From: Sphingopyxis sp. Root154
Lineage (GTDB): Bacteria > Pseudomonadota > Alphaproteobacteria > Sphingomonadales > Sphingomonadaceae
DNA length: 64,000 nucleotides
NCBI RefSeq assembly: GCF_001427105.1
Contig: NZ_LMGI01000003.1
Location: 536,618-600,617, forward strand
Reading direction: 5' to 3'
Shown in pieces: positions 54,818-63,634 of this stretch. Each line of letters opens with the position of its first letter. Position 1 is the first letter of the stretch. Both the position numbers and the translations under genes were made by a program. The notes under the pieces were generated by a model. The model had not been told where the DNA came from. It searched no databases and worked only from the letters and a program-made list of their open reading frames with translations.

Positions 54818-54959
54818 TTACGATATTCCCCTTCGCCCGCTAGGCGCGAAAGTGGCGGGTACCGCCATATCCCGTCAAGAGGGATTGGAGCGCGAAGATT
54901 TCCGTTTGGCGGGCCGACGTGGGATTAGATTGTCGAGGATTGGCCGGCTGCGCGGGCGG

Positions 54960-56045
54960 TTACATGAGCGAAATCTTCGCTCCGGCATGGCGCTCGACGC
55001 GCCCGGCAAGCTCGAGTTCGAGCAGGACGAGTTGCACTGTCGCAGCGTCCTGCCCGGATTGTCGCACCAATTCATCGACCGCGACTGGCGTCGGGCCGAG
55101 CAGGTCGATCAGCGACCGCCGTTCGCCCTCGCCCGCGTCCACCGGCGCGGGAGCGGCGGCATAGCGTTGCAACGGTTCACGCACCATTCGCGTATCGATC
55201 GGTCCGACCGCTTCGAGCACGTCGTCGACCGTCTGGATCAGCGTCGCCCCTTCACGGATCAGCAGGTTGCAACCCTGCGCGCGCGGGTCGAGCGGCGAGC
55301 CCGGCACTGCCATCACCTCGCGGCCATAATCGCCGGCGCGCCGTGCGGTGATTAGCGATCCCGATTAGGGCGCCGCCTCGATCGCCACCGTCCCGTGCGC
55401 GATCCCGGCGATGATGCGGTTGCGCGACGGGAAGTGGGGGGCGAGCGGCTCGGTTCCCGGCGGTTGTTCTGCGATCAGCAACTGGTTGCTCGCGATCTTT
55501 TCCTGCAGCGCGGCGTTTTCGGGCGGAAAGGCGATGTCGATCCCGCTCGCGATCACCCCGGCGGTCGATCCGCCAAGCGCGCCGATATGCGCCGCGGTGT
55601 CGACCCCGCGCGCGAGCCCGCTGACCACCGTCACATCGCGTGCCGCCAGATCGGCCGCGAGCTGGCGCGCGAAACGGCACGCGATCGCCGAGGCATTGCG
55701 CGCGCCGACGATCGCGACGCACGGGCGCCGCAGCATCGCGGTATCGACCCGCACGACAACAACGGGCGGCGCGCCCTCGACCTCGCGCAGCATCGGCGAA
55801 TAATCATCCTCGTCGCTGAAGATATGGCGGGCGCCCAATTGAGCCACGCGCTCGATCTCACGCTCGGCGACCTCGACCGGCGCGATGCGCGCCTTCCCCG
55901 CCCCGCCGCGCAGCACGAGGTCGGGCAACGCATCAAGCGCCGCTTCGCCTGACCCGAAGCGCAGCATGAGCTGGTGCCAGCTCACCGGGCCGACATGCGG
56001 CGTGCGGATCAGCCGTAGCCGCGCCAGCCGCTCTGCGTCGGTCAC
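54960..56045 (-). pseudogene. dprA: DprA DNA-processing protein, interrupted by in-frame TAA
   Basis: Read through one stop, this is a 361-codon dprA starting at GTG 56045 (overlapping the plsY stop). The Rossmann-like core is intact up to codon 226: AIVGARNASAIACRFARQ, VVSGLARGVDTAAHIGAL, GSTAGVIASGIDIAFPPEN and FPSRNRIIAGIAHGTVAIEAA. Codon 227 is TAA (55365-55367) where relatives have Lys or Arg, and the same frame continues with [23 protein letters not shown] and a winged-helix C-terminus. No frame change occurs. A point mutation or a sequencing error would explain it. DprA loads RecA on incoming DNA in transformation. Confidence 0.85.
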
Positions 56046-56662
56046 GCTCCGCCGGCTCCTTTTGGGCCGTCTTTCTTTCCGCCGACCCGCGGCTCGGACC
56101 CGGCGCGCAACCGCGCGATATTCTCGCGGTGCCGCCACAGCACGATCACCGCGAGACCCGCAAGGCCGATGGCATAGACCTGATGGCCGAATGCGAGCGC
56201 GGCCAGCGGCGCCGAAACCGCACCAAGCATCCCGCCGAGCGACGAGATGCGCAGCAACAGGACGGTGCCAAGCCACACGATGGCGAACACAAGGCCGATC
56301 GGCCAGGCGAGCGCGAGCGCAAGGCCCAGCAACGTCGCAACGCCCTTGCCGCCGCGGAACTTCAGCCACACCGGATAGCAATGGCCGATCATCGCTGCAG
56401 CGCCCGCAATCATCGCGGCATGGTCGCCGAATTCGGGAACGAAATGCCGCGCGAGCAGCACCGCCACCGCGCCTTTTGCGCCGTCGAGGATCAGCGTCGC
56501 CGCCGCCAGCCCCTTCCGCCCGGTGCGCAGCACATTGGTCGCGCCGATATTGCCCGACCCGATCTGGCGCAGATCGCCGGCACCGAACATCCGCGTGAGG
56601 ATCACGCCGAACGGGATCGACCCCAACAGATACCCCGCGGCAATAAGCAAATATAAAGTCAT
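56042..56662 (-). CDS. plsY: Glycerol-3-phosphate acyltransferase PlsY
   Basis: The 206-residue inner-membrane enzyme transfers an acyl group from acyl-phosphate to glycerol-3-phosphate. The three conserved boxes are present: GSIPFGVIL near 14, GSGNIGATNVLRTGRKG near 36, and WLKFRGGKGVATLLG near 100. Five or six membrane helices are visible. A Lys/Gly-rich C-terminal tail overlaps the start of dprA. Confidence 0.94.
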   Translation of the reverse strand: MTLYLLIAAGYLLGSIPFGVILTRMFGAGDLRQIGSGNIGATNVLRTGRKGLAAATLILDGAKGAVAVLLARHFVPEFGDHAAMIAGAAAMIGHCYPVWLKFRGGKGVATLLGLALALAWPIGLVFAIVWLGTVLLLRISSLGGMLGAVSAPLAALAFGHQVYAIGLAGLAVIVLWRHRENIARLRAGSEPRVGGKKDGPKGAGGA

Positions 56663-56809
56663 GGCGCTCCCCGCTCGCTTTGGATCAATGTGGCGCCGTT
56701 ACCCGAATCAATCAATGGATTCGGCAAGAGTGGCAACCAAATTGGACGAACTCGGCGCCCATTCGGCGCCCCATTGAGTGCCCCTCGGGTCGCTGCTAGG
56801 CGAAACCCC

Positions 56810-57616
56810 ATGAACGCTCCCGCGCCCGACGCCCCCATTCTCTTCTTCGACAGCGGCCTTGGCGGGCTCACCGTTCTGGGCCCAACGCGCGCGTTGCTGC
56901 CGACCGCGCCGATCGTCTACGCCGCCGATTATGCCGGATTGCCCTATGGCAAGAAGAGCAACGAGGAACTAGCCGCGCGGGTCCCCGCGCTCCTCGGCCG
57001 CCTCGTCGAACGCTACCAGCCGCGGCTCGCGGTCATCGCGTGCAACACCGCCTCGACGATCGCGCTCGCCCATGTTCGCGCTGCGCTCGACCTGCCGATC
57101 GTCGGAACCGTGCCGGCTATCAAACCCGCCGCCGAGCTGACCAAAAGCGGCGTCATCGGCGTGCTCGGCACCGAGGCGACGGTGCGCCAGCCCTATGTCG
57201 ACGACCTCAGCGCAAAATTCGCTGCCGGCAAGACCGTGCTGCGCCACGGCAGTCCCGGCCTCGTCACCGGCGCCGAAGCAAAGCTGCGCGGCGAGGCGGT
57301 CGATCCCGACACGATCGCGCGGGCGATCGCAGGGCTGCGCGATCAGCCCGGGGGCGACCGGATCGACGTGATCGTCCTCGCCTGCACCCATTTTCCGCTG
57401 TTGCAGGACGAATTGCAGGCTGCAGCGGGGCTTGGGGTGATGCTGATCGACGGCGCCGCGGGCATCGCGCGGCGCATCGCCCATCTGACCGAAGGCCAGA
57501 GCTGGCCCGCCGCGGCCGCGCCCGGCATCGCGGTCTTCACGCGTAGCGACCATCGCCCGCCGCCGCCGCTCGCCGCACTGGCGCCCTATGGCATCGGGTT
57601 GATCGAGACGATCTGA
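56810..57616 (+). CDS. murI: Glutamate racemase
   Basis: The 268-residue cofactor-independent enzyme makes D-glutamate for peptidoglycan. The catalytic pair Cys78 (IACNTAST) and Cys192 (LACTHFPLL) is present, with FDSGLGGLTVL near 14 and YGKKSNEEL near 47. The frame is open upstream to 56690, but ATG 56810 starts the conserved fold. It diverges from plsY. Confidence 0.94.
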   Translation: MNAPAPDAPILFFDSGLGGLTVLGPTRALLPTAPIVYAADYAGLPYGKKSNEELAARVPALLGRLVERYQPRLAVIACNTASTIALAHVRAALDLPIVGTVPAIKPAAELTKSGVIGVLGTEATVRQPYVDDLSAKFAAGKTVLRHGSPGLVTGAEAKLRGEAVDPDTIARAIAGLRDQPGGDRIDVIVLACTHFPLLQDELQAAAGLGVMLIDGAAGIARRIAHLTEGQSWPAAAAPGIAVFTRSDHRPPPPLAALAPYGIGLIETI

Positions 57617-57618
57617 TA

Positions 57619-57653
57619 GGACAATTTGTCCCATAAGTTGCGAATCGTTCGCA
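57619..57653. promoter_or_regulatory. Two adjacent dyads upstream of hemA
   Basis: GGACAATTTGTCC (57619-57631) and TGCGAATCGTTCGCA (57639-57653) are each perfect inverted repeats, with centres 21 bases apart. They lie about 100-135 bases before the hemA start and just after the murI stop. They could form a composite operator; no known haem, iron or oxygen box (Fnr, Irr, Fur) is matched. Confidence 0.45.
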
Positions 57654-57753
57654 CTGGATTTCAGCCAGATTCGGCGTTATTGGCCCGCCTGTTAACAGCC
57701 GCCGGAGGGAGCGGCTCAACAGCTGCATTAGCACCTGACTGCGGGGCTGGAAC

Positions 57754-58974
57754 GTGAACTATAACGATATTTTCGCTCGGGCAATCGACCGGCTGCATGA
57801 AGAAGGGCGTTACCGCGTCTTCATCGACATCCTGCGCAATCGCGGCGCTTTTCCGAACGCGCGCTGCTTTGCCGGCCACAACGGGCCGAAGCCGATCACC
57901 GTCTGGTGCTCGAACGACTATCTCGCGATGGGCCAGCATCCCAAGGTGATCGAGGCGATGGAAGGCGCGCTGCACGACGTCGGCGCGGGTTCGGGCGGCA
58001 CGCGCAATATCGGCGGCAACACCCATTATCATATCGATCTTGAGCATGAACTCGCCGACCTGCACGGCAAGGACGGGGCGCTGCTCTTCACCTCGGGCTA
58101 TATCTCGAACGAAGCGACGCTCGGTACGCTCGGCAAGCTGCTCCCGAACTGCATCATCTATTCGGACGAACTCAACCACGCGTCGATGATCGCCGGCATC
58201 CGCAACTCGGGCTGCGAAAAGCGCGTGTGGCGCCACAACGACCTCGAACATCTCGAGGAACTGCTCGCCGCCGACGATCCTGAGGCGGCGAAGCTGATCG
58301 CGTTCGAGAGCGTCTATTCGATGGACGGCGACGTCGCTCCGCTCCACGCGATCTGCGACCTTGCCGAAAAATACAACGCGCTCACCTATTGCGACGAAGT
58401 CCATGCCGTCGGCATGTACGGCCCGCGCGGCGGCGGTATCAGCGATCGCGACGAAGCAGCGAGCCGTATCACCATCATCGAAGGCACGCTGGGCAAGGCG
58501 TTCGGCGTGATGGGCGGCTATATCGCGGCCGACAAGAATATCATCGACGTGATCCGCAGCTATGCGCCGGGCTTCATCTTCACGACCAGCCTGTCGCCGG
58601 TGCTCGTCGCGGGCGTGCTCGCCAGCGTGCGCCACCTCAAGGCGTCGAGCGTCGAGCGCGACGCGCAGCAGGAAGCCGCCGCTTACCTGAAACAGTGCTT
58701 CCGCGACGCCGGCCTGCCGGTGATGGATTCGACGACGCATATCGTCCCGCTGATGGTCGGCGACCCGGTGCGCGCGAAGAAGATCAGCGATATCCTCCTC
58801 GCCGAATATGGCGTCTATGTGCAGCCGATCAATTTCCCGACCGTGCCGCGCGGCACCGAACGCCTGCGCTTCACGCCAGGCCCGGCGCATGACGAGGCGA
58901 TGATGCGCGAGCTGACGAGCGCGCTGGTCGAGATCTGGGACCGGCTCGAACTGCAGCTTCAGAAGGCGGCGTGA
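57754..58974 (+). CDS. hemA: 5-aminolevulinate synthase
   Basis: The 406-residue PLP enzyme condenses glycine and succinyl-CoA, the first step of haem synthesis by the C4 route. PLP-binding Lys248 ([14 protein letters not shown]) falls at the same number as in the Rhodobacter enzyme, and [12 protein letters not shown] gives the Asp ligand near 213. [15 protein letters not shown] near 84 lines the substrate site. The start GTG 57754 follows GGGGCTGG. It uses succinyl-CoA, which the scpA pathway can supply. Confidence 0.95.
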   Translation: MNYNDIFARAIDRLHEEGRYRVFIDILRNRGAFPNARCFAGHNGPKPITVWCSNDYLAMGQHPKVIEAMEGALHDVGAGSGGTRNIGGNTHYHIDLEHELADLHGKDGALLFTSGYISNEATLGTLGKLLPNCIIYSDELNHASMIAGIRNSGCEKRVWRHNDLEHLEELLAADDPEAAKLIAFESVYSMDGDVAPLHAICDLAEKYNALTYCDEVHAVGMYGPRGGGISDRDEAASRITIIEGTLGKAFGVMGGYIAADKNIIDVIRSYAPGFIFTTSLSPVLVAGVLASVRHLKASSVERDAQQEAAAYLKQCFRDAGLPVMDSTTHIVPLMVGDPVRAKKISDILLAEYGVYVQPINFPTVPRGTERLRFTPGPAHDEAMMRELTSALVEIWDRLELQLQKAA

Positions 58975-59660
58975 CGGGCGCACCCGGTTTCGATGACGTC
59001 GTCGTCGGACGCCGCTCGATCCGCGGCTTTCTAGACAAGCCCGTTCCGAAAGCGCTGATCGCCGAAATCCTCGAGGTCGCGATGCGCGCGCCCTCGTCGT
59101 TCAACAACCAGTGCTGGAATTTCTCGGTCGTCACGGGTGCGCCGCTCGCGGCGATCCGGCAAGGCAACACCGACGGCATCCTCGCGGGACAGCCCGACAG
59201 CCGCGAATTTCGCCGCTTCGACGGCATCGCCGACGACCACCGCGCCCGCCAGATCGAGATCGCGAAGCAACTCTTCGGCGCGATGGGCATTCAGCGCGAT
59301 GACAAGGATGGACGGCAAGACTGGGTGCTCCGCGGTTTCCGCCAGTTCGACGCGCCGGTCAGCGTCGTCGTCACTTATGACCGCGTGTTGCTGGGCAGCG
59401 ACATCGCACCGTTCGATTGCGGCGCAGTCACCAATGCGCTCGTCAACGCCGCGTGGTCGCGCGGGCTCGGATGCGTGATCAACAGCCAGGGTATCATGCA
59501 AAGCCCCGTCGTGCGCGAACATGCACGCATCCCCGACGATCAGGTCATCATGATCTGCGTCGCGATGGGTTGGCCCGACGCCGATTTCCCGGCCAATGCG
59601 GTGGTGTCGAACCGCAAGAGCGTCAATGACGCGGTGCGCTTCGTCGGTTTCGACGATTAG
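58971..59660 (+). CDS. Nitroreductase-family flavoprotein
   Basis: The 229-residue protein has the nitroreductase FMN motifs [13 protein letters not shown] near 13, [15 protein letters not shown] near 40 and [10 protein letters not shown] near 165, and a C-terminal [16 protein letters not shown]. Family members reduce nitro compounds, quinones or flavins with NAD(P)H. The start GTG overlaps the hemA stop (GTGA), so it is translationally coupled. No known role links it to haem synthesis. Confidence 0.85.
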   Translation: MTGAPGFDDVVVGRRSIRGFLDKPVPKALIAEILEVAMRAPSSFNNQCWNFSVVTGAPLAAIRQGNTDGILAGQPDSREFRRFDGIADDHRARQIEIAKQLFGAMGIQRDDKDGRQDWVLRGFRQFDAPVSVVVTYDRVLLGSDIAPFDCGAVTNALVNAAWSRGLGCVINSQGIMQSPVVREHARIPDDQVIMICVAMGWPDADFPANAVVSNRKSVNDAVRFVGFDD

Positions 59661-59734
59661 CGCACCCTTCGACAAGGTCGGCATGACGCGATAGGGTGGA
59701 GGCCGAATCCCCCGCCCGGTCGCGAAAGATTGTC

Positions 59735-60988
59735 ATGCCGACACAGCGTTATAGCCACACCGCCATCACGCTTCACTGGCTCATCGCGCTGCTGCTGGCC
59801 TTCCAGATCGCGCTCGGCTGGGCGCTTGAGGGGAACAACAGTCCCGAATTGTTCGCGCGCTTCCAGCTGCACAAATCGGTTGGCATCACGATCCTGCTGC
59901 TCAGCCTCGCCCGCCTTGCCGCTCGCCTGTTCACACCGCGTCCGCCCGCGTCCGACGGCCCGGCATGGACGCGCGCGCTCGCCGGCACGGTGCACGGGCT
60001 ATTCTATCTGGTAATGATCCTTGCCCCCATCACGGGATGGCTGCTCGTTTCAACCGGGCGCGTTCAGGTCCCGACTTTGCTCTATGGCCTAATCCCCTGG
60101 CCGCACCTGCCCGTCGGCCGCAGCTGGCACGAGCCCGCGGAATCGATCCACGGCGCGATGGCGTGGCTCGCGATCGGGCTGTTCGCGCTCCATATCGCAG
60201 GCGCGCTACGTCACCAGTGGCTGCTCGGTAAGCCCGAACTCCAGCGGATGATTCCCTTTGCGCGCGGCAAGGCGGCGGGGGTCGCGATCGGCGCGCTGGC
60301 GCTCGTCGGCGGCGCCTTTGTCGCCGGCCAGGCGATCTATCCCGAACGGCCCCGGCCCGCTGCCGAAAAAGCATCGCCGCCGCCCGTCGACACGCCGACC
60401 ACGCCGGCCATCGCTCCCGTGGCGAAGGATGACGAAACAACCGCGATCGAGGCGACCGAGGAAGTACCCGAAGACGCAAGCCAGCCGCTCGCTGACTGGA
60501 CGGTCGCGTCGGGCGGACGGCTCGGCTTTACGGCGCGCTGGAACGGCGAGGCGGTCGATGGCCGGTTCGATCGCTGGCGCGCCGCGATCCGCTTCAGCCC
60601 CGACGAACTCGCCAAATCGGCCATTCGCGTCACGGTCGACCTCGCTTCGGCCGACACCGGCGACGGCCAGCGCGACGATTCGCTGAAGAGCAGCGATTTC
60701 TTCGATGTCGGCGCGCACCCGAGCGCGGTCTTTACCGCGCGCGACATCCGCCACCTTGGCGGGGATAAATATGAGGCGCGCGGCACGCTCGACCTGCGCG
60801 GCGCCAGCAAGCCAGCGACGCTACGCTTCACGCTGCGCATCGATGGCGACCGCGCACGCGTTGCCGGAACCGCGCGCATCGACCGCACCGCCTTCGGTGT
60901 CGGCCAGGGCGAATGGGCCGCAACCGACGCGATCGCCGCCGGGGTGGATATCGCCTTTTCCTTCAACGCGACGCGCCCGGCGTCGTGA
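59735..60988 (+). CDS. Cytochrome b561-YceI fusion protein
   Basis: The 417-residue protein joins two domains. Residues 1-185 form a four-helix di-haem cytochrome b561 with His14, His46, His139 and His153 as probable haem ligands (TLHWL, LHKSVG, SIHGAM, LHIAG). After a short helix and an acidic/Pro-rich linker (about 200-255), residues 241-417 form a YceI lipocalin-like domain (SADTGDGQRDDSLKSSDFFD, GTLDLRGASKPATLRF). YceI domains bind isoprenoid quinones or similar lipids in the periplasm, so electron exchange between quinone and haem is plausible. Confidence 0.88.
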   Translation: MPTQRYSHTAITLHWLIALLLAFQIALGWALEGNNSPELFARFQLHKSVGITILLLSLARLAARLFTPRPPASDGPAWTRALAGTVHGLFYLVMILAPITGWLLVSTGRVQVPTLLYGLIPWPHLPVGRSWHEPAESIHGAMAWLAIGLFALHIAGALRHQWLLGKPELQRMIPFARGKAAGVAIGALALVGGAFVAGQAIYPERPRPAAEKASPPPVDTPTTPAIAPVAKDDETTAIEATEEVPEDASQPLADWTVASGGRLGFTARWNGEAVDGRFDRWRAAIRFSPDELAKSAIRVTVDLASADTGDGQRDDSLKSSDFFDVGAHPSAVFTARDIRHLGGDKYEARGTLDLRGASKPATLRFTLRIDGDRARVAGTARIDRTAFGVGQGEWAATDAIAAGVDIAFSFNATRPAS

Positions 60989-60992
60989 CCGA

Positions 60993-61583
60993 TCAGGATG
61001 ACGGGCGCATCATGCCCCAGAAATGCGGGCCGCCGGGGACGTCCCACTCCACTTGCGTGATGAAGCCCAGCCGCTCGTAGAGAGGTACATTTTCGGGCGT
61101 CGCGGTCTCCAGCCAACAGGGCAGACCTTCGGCATCCGCAACAGCGGTCTGCGCGCGGATAATCCGCCCGCCATGCCCCTTGCCCTGATGCCCGGGGCGG
61201 ACGCCGACATAATGGAGATACCAGAAGCGCCCCTTGGGCCGGTGGGCATCGATGCCGCCCTGCACCTTCAGCCCGCGCGGCAACGCGGTGCCGAAGGTCG
61301 CGACGAGCGGGATGACGGTGCGCAGGAATTCGACTGGACCGCTATGCGCCTGTCCCGGTGTGCGCCAGAGCGCCGCCGCCTCGTTGCCCGGCGAGCGCAG
61401 CGCGATCCCGGCACGGACGTCGGCAGGAACGAGGGTCCGAAACAGGCTGCGAAGCGCGCGGGCGCGATGATCGGGGTCAGGCAAGATCCACGACAGCGCC
61501 GGATCGCTCTGGAACGCCTGCGCCAGTGTTTCGGCTACTGACGTCAGTTCGGTCGGCCCTGCCGGCAAGATCATATCGGTCAT
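60993..61583 (-). CDS. GNAT-family N-acetyltransferase
   Basis: The 196-residue protein has the GNAT acetyl-CoA site LHYVGVRPGHQGKGHGGRII near 130 (V-X-P-X3-G-X-G) and the late TATPENVPLYERLGF that is typical of the family. The acceptor is unknown. The start is ATG 61583; ATG 61574 is also possible. It is transcribed after btaB, with a 47-base gap, in the same direction. Confidence 0.8.
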   Translation of the reverse strand: MTDMILPAGPTELTSVAETLAQAFQSDPALSWILPDPDHRARALRSLFRTLVPADVRAGIALRSPGNEAAALWRTPGQAHSGPVEFLRTVIPLVATFGTALPRGLKVQGGIDAHRPKGRFWYLHYVGVRPGHQGKGHGGRIIRAQTAVADAEGLPCWLETATPENVPLYERLGFITQVEWDVPGGPHFWGMMRPSS

Positions 61584-61630
61584 CGCGCCTCCCGCCGCGA
61601 GAGGAGCAGTTGTCGCGCCGCTTGGCAAGG

Positions 61631-62290
61631 CTAGCGCGGGCGTTTTTCGAGCCGCAGCGCCCAGGCATAGCCGCGATAAAGGCGCGTCACCGCGAGCCGC
61701 GCGCCGGAGTCGTTCGCGGCTTCGCGGGCGGCTTCGATCAAGAGCGCGCGCGGTTCGACATGAAAGCGCGCGAGCCACGCGAACAGCGCGCCGCGAAACC
61801 AGTCGGGCATATCCTCCTGCTGCCCGAAATCGACGATATGCAGCGATCCATAGGTCGACAGGTGGCGCATGGCTTCGCGGATCGCGCCTTGCCAGTCGGG
61901 GATCATCGACAGCGTATAGCTTTGAAAGACGCGGTCGAAACTGGCGGTGCGGAATAGCGCGTTCGGGTCGAAACCCGTCGCGTCGGCCTGCGCCACGCTT
62001 ACCCTCCGGGTCAGCCCCGCGTGGGCGATCGCAGTGCGAGCGGTCTTCAGCATCTCTTCGGAAATATCGATGCCGTGGAATTTCGCGCCGGGCCAGCAGC
62101 GCGCCGCCGCGATCAGGTTGCGCCCGGTGCCGCAGCCGATCTCCAGCACATGCCCGCCGACCGGCGGCGTCAACTCGTCGATCAGCCGGTCGCGTCCCAG
62201 CAGATAATATTTGCGCGTCAGATCGTAGATATGACGCTGACCGCGATAAACGCCGTCCATGCGCGCTGCGTGCCCCTCCCCCACAGTCAT
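61631..62290 (-). CDS. btaB: BtaB-like S-adenosylmethionine methyltransferase
   Basis: The 219-residue class I methyltransferase has the SAM motif LEIGCGTGRNL near 50 and a second acidic motif HGIDISEEM. QSYTLSMIPDWQGAIREA near 120 and HIVDFGQQEDMPDWFRGAL near 150 match BtaB-type enzymes. BtaB methylates diacylglycerylhomoserine three times to the betaine lipid DGTS. It starts two bases after the btaA stop, which supports the assignment. Confidence 0.85.
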   Translation of the reverse strand: MTVGEGHAARMDGVYRGQRHIYDLTRKYYLLGRDRLIDELTPPVGGHVLEIGCGTGRNLIAAARCWPGAKFHGIDISEEMLKTARTAIAHAGLTRRVSVAQADATGFDPNALFRTASFDRVFQSYTLSMIPDWQGAIREAMRHLSTYGSLHIVDFGQQEDMPDWFRGALFAWLARFHVEPRALLIEAAREAANDSGARLAVTRLYRGYAWALRLEKRPR

Positions 62291-62292
62291 GC

Positions 62293-63510
62293 TCAGTCTC
62301 GCAGGATGTAGAGATGGACCCCGCCATAAATGGCCGAGCGGTCGCGCCGCGTATAATCGATTGATTCCGCAGCGCGATAATCCCACCGTCGCAGCAAATC
62401 GTCGGGAAGCCGCCCGGGGAGCAGGGTCGGTTCGGCGGCGGTGCGGAAGAGTACGCGTGCGCCGGGCCGAGCGGTGCGCGTGACCTCGCTCCACAGCGCG
62501 GTCAATTGCGCGTCGCTCATCCAGTCCTGCGCGTCGAGGAAGATATAGCGGTCGAAGCTCGCCGCATCGGCGGCCGCCAGCATGTCGGTCATGTTCGCGT
62601 GGAGCATCGTCACCCGCTCGGCGCGCGCGCGGACAGCGGCATAATGCGCCGCCTGCAAATAGGGCGGCAGCGAGGCCGTCGCACCCTTTCCATAGCCGCG
62701 GCCAAATGCCTGCCAGGCGAAGTAATTTTCCTTGAGCGGGAAGTCGCAGGTCAGTTTTTCGAGGCGTCCGCGCAGGACATCGGCCATCGGCTTCCCGTCC
62801 GCCAGCGCGTCATATTGGGCCGGCGGAATGCCGAGCCCGAAGAGCGACGATCGCTGGTCGGTGACCCAGCGAATGAATTTGCGGTCGAAGAAAGGCGCAA
62901 ATTTCGTCTCGAAAATCGCACGCTGTTCCTCGATTGTCCTGGCTTCGAGGAACTGGCGCGGATCGACGCGGTGCATCCGGGCGACCAGGTGGGCAAGCCC
63001 GATGAAGCCGCCGAGCAGTCCGCGCTTGTAAAGCCCGTGCGCGAAGCCGTTGATCCGGCGCCGCCCGACGAGATCGCGGCCCTCCCAATAGCGCCGGCTC
63101 AGTTCGTCGAGATGCGGACGGACGAACGCGCGATAGTCGGCGATATTCCCGCTGCTGTCGGCGTCGGCGAAGAAGCGGCGAAGGCTGGCGTGATCGGGCA
63201 GCCGCTGGATCGCGACGCGTTTCAGATTGTTGAGGGCAACATGCGCGGTGTTGAGGTCGACCGCGACGATCTCCGCCGGGTCGGCGGTCAGATAGGAGAA
63301 GGCGTTGCAGCCGCCGCTCGCGATCGTCGCGATCCGGTTGCCCGGCGCAATCGCCAGCGCCTCCATGTCGACGACCGGATCTTCCCATATCTGGGCATAG
63401 ACGAGGCCCTTGAAGGCCAGCGCAAAAGCGCGGTCGAGCAGGCGTTGTTTCTGCTCGCCATCTTCACGAACGACGGCGGCGGCGATCTTGCGATTGGGTT
63501 GGCTGGCCAT
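62293..63510 (-). CDS. btaA: BtaA, SAM:diacylglycerol 3-amino-3-carboxypropyltransferase
   Basis: The 405-residue protein (DUF3419 family) adds the aminocarboxypropyl group from SAM to diacylglycerol, the first step of betaine-lipid synthesis. YAQIWEDPVVDMEAL near 41 and TIASGGCNAFSYL near 62 form its distinctive SAM site. YIFLDAQDWMSD near 325 is also family-typical. ATG 63510 follows GGGGGAACCC. It is the first gene of a btaA-btaB pair. Confidence 0.88.
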   Translation of the reverse strand: MASQPNRKIAAAVVREDGEQKQRLLDRAFALAFKGLVYAQIWEDPVVDMEALAIAPGNRIATIASGGCNAFSYLTADPAEIVAVDLNTAHVALNNLKRVAIQRLPDHASLRRFFADADSSGNIADYRAFVRPHLDELSRRYWEGRDLVGRRRINGFAHGLYKRGLLGGFIGLAHLVARMHRVDPRQFLEARTIEEQRAIFETKFAPFFDRKFIRWVTDQRSSLFGLGIPPAQYDALADGKPMADVLRGRLEKLTCDFPLKENYFAWQAFGRGYGKGATASLPPYLQAAHYAAVRARAERVTMLHANMTDMLAAADAASFDRYIFLDAQDWMSDAQLTALWSEVTRTARPGARVLFRTAAEPTLLPGRLPDDLLRRWDYRAAESIDYTRRDRSAIYGGVHLYILRD

Positions 63511-63585
63511 GCGAATGGGTTCCCCCGACAATGTTGATCCGGGGCTGCGCATGGCAGGCTTTCATGCGATTTCCGTGCCGGTTCG

Positions 63586-63603
63586 ATGACAATCCGGCGA
63601 CAG
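63586..63603 (-). promoter_or_regulatory. Pho box upstream of btaA
   Basis: On the minus strand the sequence is CTGTCGCCGGATTGTCAT, matching 11 of the 14 fixed bases of CTGTCAT-N4-CTGTCAT, with the correct 11-base period. It ends 75 bases before the btaA start. PhoB controls btaA in Sinorhizobium, so phosphate control is expected. Confidence 0.7.
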
Positions 63604-63634
63604 CATCAAAAAAAGATACGCCGCCGGATCGGGG

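Noticed and set aside
54960-56045. Idea that dprA is broken by a frameshift
   Set aside because: Codon-by-codon reading shows both halves are in the same frame; only a TAA codon interrupts it.
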